Shown here: in pieces, positions 1-6,095 of the stretch
Position numbering within the stretch: the stretch's first letter is position 1
Layout: each line of letters opens with the position of its first letter
Source: Candidatus Kerfeldbacteria bacterium
GTDB lineage: Bacteria > Patescibacteriota > Patescibacteriia > PEXW01
NCBI GenBank assembly: GCA_903867845.1
Contig: CAIPSZ010000087.1
Coordinates: forward strand, 1 to 7,985
DNA: 7,985 nt
Reading direction: 5' to 3'
Position numbers and translations under genes: made by a program
Notes under the pieces: model-generated
Seen by the model: only the letters and a program-made list of their open reading frames with translations
What the model was told of the DNA's origin: nothing
Database searches by the model: none

Positions 1-2
1 CG

Positions 3-290
3 CCGTTCTTCGAGATTCATTCGCTCGGGAACCTACGTACCCGATTCGCTTCGACTACCCAGGAAACGCCGCATCGCACCCTGATCATTGGTTGCGTACC
101 GCTTTTCTCCAAGCTCGGGCACCCGGATGTTTACCTTGGCATCGTGCCGTGTCCAGAACTTGCGATGCAAGCTGTGGCAGCAACCGAATGGCAGTTCACG
201 AGTGTCATAAACTCCGCACGACGCGAAACCGATAATCTCGGCAGGCAACTCTACGACAGGCTGAGTTCACGCATGCTCTTCCACGACTAA
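3..290 (+). CDS. C-terminal part of an unrecognised protein (5' end outside the window)
   Basis: The frame is open from the first bases of the window to a TAA at 288-290, giving 95 residues with no start codon required inside the window. The segment contains a hydrophobic stretch (LIIGCVPLFSKLGHP, about residues 28-42) followed by YLGIVPCPELAM, then a polar, charged C-terminus ending RMLFHD. I do not recognise a family. That it is a real gene is inferred from the uninterrupted frame, balanced amino-acid composition and a strong intrinsic terminator in the same orientation starting 22 bases after the stop. An open frame also exists on the opposite strand over much of the same bases; I regard that as a shadow because no terminator or ribosome site goes with it. 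Function unknown. Confidence 0.6.
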   Translation, partial: PFFEIHSLGNLRTRFASTTQETPHRTLIIGCVPLFSKLGHPDVYLGIVPCPELAMQAVAATEWQFTSVINSARRETDNLGRQLYDRLSSRMLFHD

Positions 291-311
291 CGTGTGCCAC
301 GCATAACGAAT

Positions 312-342
312 AACCGTCAGGTCCTTACCTGACGGTTTTATT
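312..342 (+). terminator. Rho-independent terminator of the first gene
   Basis: A perfect 11-bp stem (312-322 with 327-337, AACCGTCAGGT / ACCTGACGGTT) closes a 4-base CCTT loop and runs into TTTATT. It lies 22 bases after the stop at 290, so it ends transcription of the left-edge gene before the next promoter. The A-rich left flank may let it work weakly in the other direction too. Confidence 0.85.
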
Positions 343-377
343 GTCCTGCCGCACCGCCAATTTTCCAGGTAAACCGG

Positions 378-405
378 TTGACTGTTGGTTTCATGGGAGT
401 AGTAT
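378..405 (+). promoter_or_regulatory. Sigma70-type promoter of the 98-residue orphan
   Basis: A -35 box TTGACT (378-383) and a -10 box TAGTAT (400-405) are separated by 16 bases. Transcription would start near 412, giving a leader of about 30 bases before the ATG at 443. The position between a terminator and a strong ribosome site supports the call. TTGACT recurs as the candidate -35 of other genes in this window. Confidence 0.6.
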
Positions 406-442
406 ACCAGAAAAGCACACAACTACCTGAACAGGAGGAAAT

Positions 443-739
443 ATGCCAGGTAAAGTTCTGATCGTTGCACCCCCGCCCGGCGAAGCACCCGATTGGGTAC
501 GCCAAGCCTGGGTTGGCCTTGAACTCCCCTTCGAAAACCCAACTCCCGGTGGTTATGTTGGCGGAGTACTCAGCAAAAAACCAACTGGACGTAATGGGTT
601 CCACGTACCGCCCCAAACCGCTATCGCTATTCTTAAGAACAAAGATTCCAGAGCAGCTGCTTGGTGGTTAGAGCATGTCGACATTGCTCATATGGACGCA
701 TTCGTCTTCGATCCAGTCGCTTGCAAAGTCCTCGATTAG
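443..739 (+). CDS. Small protein of unknown function, 98 residues
   Basis: The ATG at 443 follows a full AGGAGG site at 433-438 with a 4-base spacer, which decides the start. The protein has no obvious signal peptide or membrane span. Visible marks are a proline-rich APPPGEAP near the N-terminus (residues 9-16), a WVGLELP segment (about 23-29), a glycine-rich stretch, a central VPPQTAIAIL, a WW pair (about 74-75) and a C-terminal FVFDP. It looks like a compact soluble domain, and the WVGLxLP / WW pattern gives the impression of a conserved small-protein family, but I cannot name one. It is a self-contained transcription unit with its own promoter at 378-405 and a terminator at 779-813. The near-perfect ribosome site, in contrast to most neighbours, suggests high expression. 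Function unknown. Confidence 0.82.
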   Translation: MPGKVLIVAPPPGEAPDWVRQAWVGLELPFENPTPGGYVGGVLSKKPTGRNGFHVPPQTAIAILKNKDSRAAAWWLEHVDIAHMDAFVFDPVACKVLD

Positions 740-778
740 TCGGTTCTGAAACCTACACGTTCCCGAAATGGGATCCAT

Positions 779-813
779 GGGAGTAGCTATGTTGGGCGGC
801 TACTCTCTTTTTT
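779..813 (+). terminator. Rho-independent terminator after the 98-residue orphan
   Basis: The stem pairs 779-787 (GGGAGTAGC) with 799-807 (GCTACTCTC, one G-U pair), has an 11-base loop, and is followed by six T at 808-813. It begins 39 bases after the TAG at 739 and touches the stop codon of the converging minus-strand gene (812-814). On the minus strand the same hairpin is not followed by a T run, so it is probably one-directional. Confidence 0.8.
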
Positions 814-1096
814 ATAACCCAACCGCTGCTCGTATGCGTTGTATTTCCTGTTCAACTAACGGTCCATCGTACTCGCCAGCGTGCGCGGACGTCCCTTCGT
901 AGCTCGCCTTCTTTGCATCCAGGTGCAAATTGACGCGAATCACATCACCGCGAATATCCACGTACACGTGGTAGCGCGGGAACTGCCCCCCGCTGACGCG
1001 CTTGCCAAAACTCCCATTGCGCTCGGCGTGGTAGCCCAGGCGCGAGAAAAAGACGGTCACATTCCCCAAGCTTGCCAGTGGCAGGTCCAGCGTCAT
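812..1096 (-). CDS. Small conserved-looking protein of unknown function, 94 residues, coupled to the acetyl-CoA synthetase
   Basis: The ATG (1096-1094) overlaps the TGA of the preceding synthetase gene in an ATGA junction, so translation is probably coupled; there is no separate ribosome site. The protein is soluble-looking: an N-terminal segment with FFSRLGYHAE (about 16-25), then FPRYHVYVDI (39-48), LHLDAKKASYEG (57-68), AHAGEYDG (71-78) and a C-terminal amphipathic helix VEQEIQRIRAAV. The histidines and acidic residues in RYHVY, LHLD and AHAGEYDG resemble a family of small hypothetical proteins that I recall from candidate-phyla genomes, but I know no function for it. It may simply ride with the synthetase. 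The stop lies inside the T run of the opposing gene's terminator, giving a very tight convergent junction. Confidence 0.82.
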   Translation of the reverse strand: MTLDLPLASLGNVTVFFSRLGYHAERNGSFGKRVSGGQFPRYHVYVDIRGDVIRVNLHLDAKKASYEGTSAHAGEYDGPLVEQEIQRIRAAVGL

Positions 1097-3144
1097 GCCG
1101 AGCCGAAGGTTAAACGAGCATCGAGAATGGTTGCGCCAAGGTGTGTGACGAGCACGGGATTGCAGTCAATCGCTTTCACTTCCGGGTGTTCGGCAAGGAA
1201 ACGGCTAAGCTTGCTCACGAGTAGTGCGAGCGCATCAACATTAAAGGTATGTCCGCGGCTGCCAGAAAGGATTCGCCACAGTGCGGTTCGCTCAAGCAAC
1301 GTTCGAGCATCAGTTGTGGTAAGCGGAGCGCAGGCATACGACGTGCTCCGAATCGCTTCCACGTAGATTCCGCCAAAACCGACGAGCACGACTGGCCCGA
1401 ATTGCGGATCCTGCAAGCCACCCAAAAATACTTCGACGCCATTTGATCGTTGATCTTGCAGAATGATATGGCCGTCACCCTTCTTGAGTAGACGAGCAAA
1501 CGTTCTCTGAAAACGCTTGAACGCAACCTTTACCATCTTCGGCGTGTGCAAATCGGTGAGCACGGCATGCTGGTCGGTCTTGTGAACGATTTTCGGGCTG
1601 TCCAACTTCATGACCACGGGGTAGTGTAATCGTTCTGCGACCTTCACTGCTTGCGCAGAACTCTTCACCACGTACGACGGCAACACGATAATCCCCCCTG
1701 TTCCAAGTACCTTTCGGGCTCGCTCACCCACAACAACCGACGTATCGCGTAAAGAGTTACTCGGCTTGAGTAGAGGGCGAATTGGCAAACCGCTCGATCG
1801 CGTGCCAGCGACGAGCGCGTTCGCCGCGCGAATCGCGAGCTCGGGGTAGTCAAACGCTGGAACGCCAGCTTTGCGTAGCGTAGCAACTGCCTTTGCCACG
1901 TTCGGCCCACCGACAAAGGAGACGAGGATGGGTTTCTTGGTGCGACGCGTTTCAGTAATGATTGCCTTTGCCACTGCTGCGCTGCGCGTCGTCAGTTGAT
2001 CCGTGAGAATGCTCACTACCACATCCACGTTCGCATCGGCCGTAAGCACCTGCAGTCCTTTGGCATACCGCGCCGGTGGGGCATCCCCAATCACATCAAC
2101 CGGATTGTGCACTGCAGCGGCTGGTGGCAACACACGTTGGAGTGTGCTTGTCGTTTTTGGCGTCAGTGTAGCCAGCGTGAGTGCAGTTCCAGCAATCGCA
2201 TCCGTTGCGAGAATACCCGGTCCGCCCGCATTCGTCAGAATGCCCAAGCGATTCCCCTTTGGTCGCAGTGCGTTACTGCAGGCCACTGCAAAGGCAAACC
2301 AGTCTTCGATTGTGGTCACGGTAATGCATCCAGCCTGCTGCAGCAGTGCATCGGTCACCGCACTACTCCCCGCCAGGGCGCCGGTGTGCGACTGCGCAGC
2401 TTTTGCGGCAGCGTCACTACGGCCAGCACGGAGAATGATAATTGGTTTTGTTGCGGCAACCCGTTGTGCGGTCTCGAGGAAACGCCGACCTTCACGCAGG
2501 TCTTCCAAGTAGAAAAGAATGACTTTCGTACCTGGATCTGCATCAATAGCTTCCAAGAGATCAGAAGCATTTAGCACCGCTTTGTTCCCCAGGCTCACCA
2601 CCGAACGAAAGCCAAGGTGACGCCCCGCTGCCCAATCCATGTCAGCAACCGCAATGGCGCCAGACTGTGAGAGAATGCTCACACTTCCCGCTAACGGCAT
2701 ACCCTGGCCAAACGACGCGTTGAGCTTGAGATGCGGGAGAACGATGCCCAAGCAATTCGGGCCAAGCAGCGGCAAACGGCCGCGTTTCGCAATTACGGCC
2801 ACTTTCTCTTCCAGCGCTTTCCCCTGCTTCCCCGTTTCTCCAAAACCGGCGCTAATGACAATGGCGCTTCGCGCTTTGGCGCGTACCGCATCTGCAATGA
2901 CCACTGGAACGACTGCGGCGGGGGTAACCACGATGACCAGGTCCACGCGTTGCGGGAGTGCTTGCAGGTTTGGGTACGCGCGCTTCCCTTCTATACGTTT
3001 CGCTTTGGGGTTTACGGCAAAGACTTTCCCGCGGTAACCAAAGGCTGTGCAGTTGCGGTAAATGACATTCCCGAGTTTGGTTCGCTCCCGGGATGCACCG
3101 ACAATTGCAATAGATTTTGGATTGAGGAGTGGTCGAAGATCCAT
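1093..3144 (-). CDS. Acetate--CoA ligase (ADP-forming), fused alpha-beta chain
   Basis: This 683-residue enzyme would convert acetyl-CoA (or another acyl-CoA), ADP and phosphate to acetate, CoA and ATP in the cytosol, the last energy-saving step of fermentation. Numbering from the ATG at 3144: a CoA-binding Rossmann domain starts at once (LNPKSIAIVGAS), with GPNCLG at 128-133 and SQSGA at 159-163 of the succinyl-CoA-ligase-like part. SHTGALAG carries the alpha phospho-histidine, H253. An ATP-grasp beta part begins near residue 470, with HKTD (H521), DPQFGPV (579-585), GFGG, and IDCNP near 659-663. Alpha-beta fusion is a known arrangement. No GNAT domain is present, which argues against a Pat-type protein acetylase. 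The residues after HKTD are QHAV where I expect VGGV. An upstream in-frame TTG at 3162 would add six residues but lies in the previous terminator; MDLRPLLNPKS is the family-like start. It ends in an ATGA overlap with the next gene. Confidence 0.93.
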   Translation of the reverse strand: MDLRPLLNPKSIAIVGASRERTKLGNVIYRNCTAFGYRGKVFAVNPKAKRIEGKRAYPNLQALPQRVDLVIVVTPAAVVPVVIADAVRAKARSAIVISAGFGETGKQGKALEEKVAVIAKRGRLPLLGPNCLGIVLPHLKLNASFGQGMPLAGSVSILSQSGAIAVADMDWAAGRHLGFRSVVSLGNKAVLNASDLLEAIDADPGTKVILFYLEDLREGRRFLETAQRVAATKPIIILRAGRSDAAAKAAQSHTGALAGSSAVTDALLQQAGCITVTTIEDWFAFAVACSNALRPKGNRLGILTNAGGPGILATDAIAGTALTLATLTPKTTSTLQRVLPPAAAVHNPVDVIGDAPPARYAKGLQVLTADANVDVVVSILTDQLTTRSAAVAKAIITETRRTKKPILVSFVGGPNVAKAVATLRKAGVPAFDYPELAIRAANALVAGTRSSGLPIRPLLKPSNSLRDTSVVVGERARKVLGTGGIIVLPSYVVKSSAQAVKVAERLHYPVVMKLDSPKIVHKTDQHAVLTDLHTPKMVKVAFKRFQRTFARLLKKGDGHIILQDQRSNGVEVFLGGLQDPQFGPVVLVGFGGIYVEAIRSTSYACAPLTTTDARTLLERTALWRILSGSRGHTFNVDALALLVSKLSRFLAEHPEVKAIDCNPVLVTHLGATILDARLTFGSA

Positions 3145-3150
3145 AGTCCA

Positions 3151-3156
3151 AGTATA
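3151..3156 (-). promoter_or_regulatory. Candidate -10 box giving a leaderless acetyl-CoA synthetase mRNA
   Basis: On the minus strand TATACT is followed by six bases (TGGACT) and then the ATG at 3144. Transcription would begin at or next to the A of that ATG, leaving no room for a ribosome site, and none is visible. No good -35 box is seen; the expected place falls in the terminator hairpin of the preceding gene. This is a prediction from spacing only. Confidence 0.45.
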
Positions 3157-3160
3157 GCGC

Positions 3161-3186
3161 AAAAAGAGGGAGAACCGAGTTCTCCC
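3161..3186 (-). terminator. Rho-independent terminator of the 112-residue paralogue gene
   Basis: On the minus strand GGGAGAAC (3186-3179), a TCG loop, GTTCTCCC (3175-3168), then TCTTTTT. The perfect 8-bp stem and T run begin 9 bases after the TGA at 3198-3196. It insulates the paralogue gene from the acetyl-CoA synthetase, whose start lies only 17 bases beyond it. Confidence 0.85.
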
Positions 3187-3195
3187 CCATAAAGG

Positions 3196-3534
3196 TCAGA
3201 TGATATCGGCAAGTGTGGCAAGATTGTGCACCGGCTTCCAGTCACTCGTCGCCGCTGCAGCACGTTTGAACGTCCATCCCCCTTGCGCTTTGCGGATGAT
3301 GAAGGTGTCAGCGTCTGTGGCCCGACTCGTGCCGGGTTTGCCGCCGTGCCGAGCGCAGAGTGCCGGAATGAGCACGCTGATGGCGGTTACTTCCTCTCTC
3401 GTTGGTTCTTCAGAATCAAATGCTATGGCCAAGTATGGCTTTTTCGTACCATCGACAAACTGCTCGATACGTTCACTCGAAACAGTGAACTTTGGGCAGC
3501 CAAACTCACAAAGCATTGAAAAAGTGTCTCTCAC
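3196..3534 (-). CDS. Small unknown protein, 112 residues, paralogue of the gene at 3661-4011
   Basis: A GTG at 3534 is preceded by AAGGAGG (3546-3540) with a 5-base spacer, which favours it over the in-frame ATG at 3516. The protein has GCP at 12-14, a hydrophobic strand YLAIAF (34-39), SEEPTREEV (41-49) leading into a helix, then TFIIRKAQGGWTFKR (77-91) and a C-terminal WKPVHNLATLADI. From SEEPT to the last R of that block, 51 residues align without a gap to the neighbouring gene with 19 identities by my count, so the two are diverged tandem duplicates. No signal peptide or membrane span is visible. The predicted fold is a small alpha-beta domain. I do not recognise the family, so function is unknown. 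The gene has its own terminator and a candidate promoter with an internal inverted repeat. Confidence 0.85.
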   Translation of the reverse strand: MRDTFSMLCEFGCPKFTVSSERIEQFVDGTKKPYLAIAFDSEEPTREEVTAISVLIPALCARHGGKPGTSRATDADTFIIRKAQGGWTFKRAAAATSDWKPVHNLATLADII

Positions 3535-3539
3535 CGTAG

Positions 3540-3546
3540 CCTCCTT
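3540..3546 (-). promoter_or_regulatory. Strong Shine-Dalgarno site setting a GTG start
   Basis: AAGGAGG lies 5 bases before the GTG at 3534. It is the evidence for choosing the non-ATG start over the ATG at 3516. Only this gene and the 98-residue orphan in the window carry such a full site. Confidence 0.8.
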
Positions 3547-3576
3547 GCAATGTTGATTGTTTATGAACTTTCGCCA

Positions 3577-3606
3577 AACCTACCACACGTCCCTTCGTGT
3601 GGTCAA
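3577..3606 (-). promoter_or_regulatory. Candidate promoter of the 112-residue gene with an operator-like inverted repeat
   Basis: On the minus strand TTGACC (3606-3601) and TAGGTT (3582-3577) are 18 bases apart and would start transcription near 3570, giving a leader of about 36 bases. A perfect 8-bp inverted repeat ACCACACG-N6-CGTGTGGT occupies 3582-3603, between and touching both boxes. No T run follows the repeat in either direction, so it is not a terminator. The position is that of an operator for a dimeric regulator. The -10 box is weak (3 of 6 matches). Confidence 0.5.
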
Positions 3607-3608
3607 TG

Positions 3609-3653
3609 AAAAAGAGGAGCTCAGCGTAGTATGAACCTACACCTTCGCTCCTC
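3609..3653 (-). terminator. Rho-independent terminator of the 116-residue paralogue gene
   Basis: On the minus strand GAGGAGC (3653-3647) pairs with GCTCCTC (3620-3614), followed by TTTTT (3613-3609). The 26-base interior holds a smaller GTAG/CTAC hairpin, so the structure is a branched or bulged stem. It starts 7 bases after the TAG at 3663-3661. Confidence 0.75.
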
Positions 3654-3660
3654 AGGGCAC

Positions 3661-4011
3661 CTAGTACAGTGCTGACCGTACATCGGACAAGGTTCGCGTG
3701 TTCGGCGACCACATGGGCCCAACATCCCAGGTCAAGCGGCGGTATGCCCAGCAGCCATTCACTTTTCGGATGGCTACTGTGTTCGCGCCAAGTGCGCTAA
3801 CTGCATCCGGTGCACACCCGAACTTTGTCGTAATGTACTCCCGAATTTCTTTGATTTCCTCAATCTCTTCAACAGTGGGTTCTTCGGAAGACTCGTGGAG
3901 CGCAATGAGCGGCATCGTGAAGAAGCCATGAACGATTAACGATCCGTTCAAACCTCCTTCTTGTATCGGGCACCCAGCTGTGGCCAGCTTTTCAATAACT
4001 GCTGCGTTCAT
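3661..4011 (-). CDS. Small unknown protein, 116 residues, paralogue of the gene at 3196-3534
   Basis: The ATG at 4011 follows a poor ribosome site (GAGG about 8 bases upstream, with GAAGA next to the start). The layout matches its neighbour: GCP at 13-15, a hydrophobic segment around 25-38, SEEPTVEEIEEI (42-53) starting an acidic helix, NTVAIRKVNGCWAYRR (77-92), then WSPNTRTLSD near the C-terminus. The conserved core is SEEPT.EE, IRK..G.W and a final R, then W.P and L.D. Unlike the other copy, this one has a longer acidic helix and extra aromatic residues in LTWDVGPMW. It may be a soluble binding or regulatory domain, but nothing seen defines its job and I do not recognise the family. It has its own terminator at 3609-3653 and a candidate promoter at 4051-4079, so the two copies are probably separately controlled. 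Confidence 0.83.
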   Translation of the reverse strand: MNAAVIEKLATAGCPIQEGGLNGSLIVHGFFTMPLIALHESSEEPTVEEIEEIKEIREYITTKFGCAPDAVSALGANTVAIRKVNGCWAYRRLTWDVGPMWSPNTRTLSDVRSALY

Positions 4012-4050
4012 TCTTCAACCTCATCGCTAAACGTTTCTGTGTAACACAAG

Positions 4051-4079
4051 AGCCTACTGGAATGAGACAGTATAGTCAA
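4051..4079 (-). promoter_or_regulatory. Candidate promoter of the 116-residue gene
   Basis: On the minus strand TTGACT (4079-4074) and TAGGCT (4056-4051) are 17 bases apart, giving a start near 4044 and a leader of roughly 33 bases. An alternative -10, TATACT (4074-4069), overlaps the -35 box but lacks a good partner upstream. A short TGTG-TAA-CACA repeat at 4038-4048 sits at the predicted start. The TTGACY/TAGGYT pattern resembles the promoter of the paralogue gene. Confidence 0.45.
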
Positions 4080-4085
4080 GACCTT

Positions 4086-4766
4086 TTACCCAGCGTTCAC
4101 GCCATCCTTCAATTTGATGGTTTTCTTGCACGCGTTCGCCACCTCCATATTGTGCGTGACCATCAAGAACGTCTGGTTGTTCTCGCGGTTGAGCTTCTTC
4201 AAGAGTTCAATAATTTCTAACGACGTCGCGCTATCGAGTTCGCCCGTTGGCTCGTCTGCCAGGATAATTGCAGGCTTGTTCATGAGCGCCCGCGCAATTG
4301 CCACGCGCTGCTGCTGCCCACCCGAGAGTTCATTCGGTTTGTGATCCATACGGTCGCTCAGGCTCATGAGTTTCAGTAATTCCATGGCGCGTGCCTTCCG
4401 CTGCTTCATCGTCATCCCACCGTACTTACCGGCCTGCATCACGTTCTCCAGCGCGGTCTGGGTGGGAATGAGATTAAAGCCTTGAAAAATGAAACCGAGC
4501 TTTTTGGCGCGAACGCTATTCGCTTCTTTACTCTTCATCTTCATCACGTCAATGCCATCCAGCATGTACGCACCGGAATCAGGCGTATCCAGCAACCCCA
4601 AAATGTGCAGGAGTGTCGACTTGCCGCAGCCGGACGGACCAATGATCGCGGAGAAGTCTCCTTCCTGCACGTCAATGGAAACACCGCGGAGGGCGTGGAC
4701 GGTATTCGTCTTGGTAAGCTGGTAACACTTCTTCAAGTTGGTGGCGTGGATGAGGGTCTTTGGCAT
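4086..4766 (-). CDS. ABC exporter ATPase, MacB/LolD type
   Basis: This 226-residue nucleotide-binding subunit would drive the permease encoded immediately upstream, working at the inner face of the cytoplasmic membrane. The motifs are complete: Walker A GPSGCGKST (43-51), Q-loop Q95, signature LSGGQ (147-151), Walker B IILADE (167-172), D-loop region GELD (175-178) and switch histidine H205. Size and motif spelling, such as ADEPTGELDSATS and NELSGGQQQR, are typical of the MacB/LolD/FtsE-related family that exports lipoproteins, peptides or other substrates rather than importing them. The ATG is 7 bases after the permease stop and has no ribosome site, consistent with coupled translation. No clear terminator follows, only 74 bases before the next gene's start codon. 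The substrate cannot be told from sequence. Confidence 0.93.
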   Translation of the reverse strand: MPKTLIHATNLKKCYQLTKTNTVHALRGVSIDVQEGDFSAIIGPSGCGKSTLLHILGLLDTPDSGAYMLDGIDVMKMKSKEANSVRAKKLGFIFQGFNLIPTQTALENVMQAGKYGGMTMKQRKARAMELLKLMSLSDRMDHKPNELSGGQQQRVAIARALMNKPAIILADEPTGELDSATSLEIIELLKKLNRENNQTFLMVTHNMEVANACKKTIKLKDGVNAG

Positions 4767-4773
4767 AGGGGTA

Positions 4774-6057
4774 TTAGAGTTCGCGAATGGCGTCCACCAC
4801 TTTCATGCGTGACGCGCGGAGTGCGGGAATTAATCCTGCCAGCACCCCTAGGACAAAGGAGAACGCGACGACGCCGATCATGAATGTCGGGTTCAGCAGG
4901 AAAATTTCCGCACCACTGGCTGCCGTCTTGTGGTTGATGAACAGGATGGCGACGACACCAATGCCGAGGCCGACGAGCCCACCAACAATGCCGATGACTC
5001 CCGCTTCCAGGGTGTAGTCCCACGCAATGGAACGGTTCGACGCGCCAATGGCTTTCTTAATGCCAATCTCCCGCTTCCGCTCCGAGATGGACATGATCAT
5101 GGTGTTAATGATGGAGAACCCACCGACGATGAGCGCGATGACTGCACTGCCAAGGATGATGGCGTTGAAAATTGCTGACGCATTATCAATTTGCTCACCC
5201 AGCTTCGTTGGGGAGAGCACGATGACGTCGTTCTTGAACTGGTCCTTAATGCGGTTTGCGACAGTCTCGGAATCCTGCCCATCTTTCCAGGACACGGCGG
5301 CTTCTTGCGACAGGTCTTCCACCTTGAACGCTTTCGCTTGGAGGAGTTGCGTTCGCGTTGCTGCCGGAAGCTTGGCCAGGTCGGCAGCGGAAATGTTCGC
5401 CGCTGCAGTAGACTGCTCCACGAGGGATTTTAGGAATGGCGTGGAGTCAATGAGGAGCTGGCGGGCGGCAGCAATGGGCATGAACACGTACTGATCTGGG
5501 CCAGTGAGCGTCTGATCCAGCACACCAATAACGGTGAAATCTTTGCCGCGAATTTTCATGGTGTCATTCACTTTGAGCTTTTGGTCCGCAGCGACCGTAT
5601 AGCCAATGGCGACGGCATTTGCCGCATCCCCTTTCTCGAGCATGTGCCCTTCTTTCATTTGCATGGTGGTCCAATTCCGGTTCTTGTACGCCGACTCTAG
5701 GTCCATACCTTGGATGGAAGCTTGCTGGCCTATGCCACCGCCCGTTGGGTTATTCGGGTCTGGTTCAACGAGCGGAAGCGAAACCCCGCCAGCAACGGCT
5801 TGGACGCCGTCCACCTTCGCAATCTTGTTAATCGTATCCAGTGGCAGGAATGCTCCTGCTGAATCGCCGAAGCTTGAACCCTTCGGAATAACCGTAATTT
5901 GGCCAGTGATGTAGCGCTTGCCACCGCCAATGATCTTATTGAAACGCAAGGCCATGGAACCCATGACGGTGAACGCGAAAATACCAACCGTAATGCCAGT
6001 GATTGTGAGTATGGTACGGCCTTTACGTCGGAGCATGTTTCGGAAGATTTCCATCAT
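4774..6057 (-). CDS. MacB/FtsX-family ABC transporter permease
   Basis: This 427-residue membrane subunit pairs with the ATPase just downstream. Order of parts: a short cytoplasmic N-terminus with basic residues (RNMLRRKGR), TM1 at about 15-36, a large extracytoplasmic MacB-type domain at about 40-290, TM2 at about 297-320, a cytoplasmic loop SERKREIGIKKAIGAS (325-340) typical of the coupling region, TM3 at about 350-375 and TM4 at about 391-413, then ALRASRMKVVDAIREL. The four-span layout and both conserved cytoplasmic segments are diagnostic. Residues about 205-260 form an Ala-, Gln- and Ser-rich part of the outer domain that may be lineage-specific. No MacA-like adaptor or outer-membrane factor gene is in the window, as expected for a single-membrane cell. 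A second ATG (M2) follows the first directly; no ribosome site is visible. A promoter lies at 6096-6123. Confidence 0.92.
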   Translation of the reverse strand: MMEIFRNMLRRKGRTILTITGITVGIFAFTVMGSMALRFNKIIGGGKRYITGQITVIPKGSSFGDSAGAFLPLDTINKIAKVDGVQAVAGGVSLPLVEPDPNNPTGGGIGQQASIQGMDLESAYKNRNWTTMQMKEGHMLEKGDAANAVAIGYTVAADQKLKVNDTMKIRGKDFTVIGVLDQTLTGPDQYVFMPIAAARQLLIDSTPFLKSLVEQSTAAANISAADLAKLPAATRTQLLQAKAFKVEDLSQEAAVSWKDGQDSETVANRIKDQFKNDVIVLSPTKLGEQIDNASAIFNAIILGSAVIALIVGGFSIINTMIMSISERKREIGIKKAIGASNRSIAWDYTLEAGVIGIVGGLVGLGIGVVAILFINHKTAASGAEIFLLNPTFMIGVVAFSFVLGVLAGLIPALRASRMKVVDAIREL

Positions 6058-6095
6058 AGCGTACGCAAAAAAGTGAGCGAGTGTATCGCGTCCCT

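Noticed and set aside
33..248. Minus-strand open frame over the left-edge gene
   Set aside because: The plus strand is open from the edge to 290 and is followed by a correctly oriented terminator; the minus frame has no supporting signal.
1996..2574. Long plus-strand open frames opposite the acetyl-CoA synthetase
   Set aside because: They are antisense shadows with odd composition, no ribosome site and no family features, lying over a well-conserved enzyme frame.
3145..3162. TTG start giving the acetyl-CoA synthetase six more residues
   Set aside because: It falls in the T run of the upstream gene's terminator and overlaps the candidate -10 box; the ATG at 3144 begins a family-like N-terminus (LLNPKSIAIVGAS).
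3507..3712. Minus-strand open frame spanning the gap between the two paralogues
   Set aside because: It covers a terminator, a promoter with an inverted repeat and the ends of both genes, and has no ribosome site or family features.
4038..4048. TGTG-TAA-CACA repeat as an operator of the 116-residue gene
   Set aside because: Four-base arms are expected by chance; noted only because of its place near the predicted transcription start.
6070..6092. Terminator between the hairpin genes and the ABC permease
   Set aside because: On the minus strand only a 4-bp GCGA/TCGC stem precedes TTTTTT with three bases between; too weak, and it lies inside the predicted permease leader.
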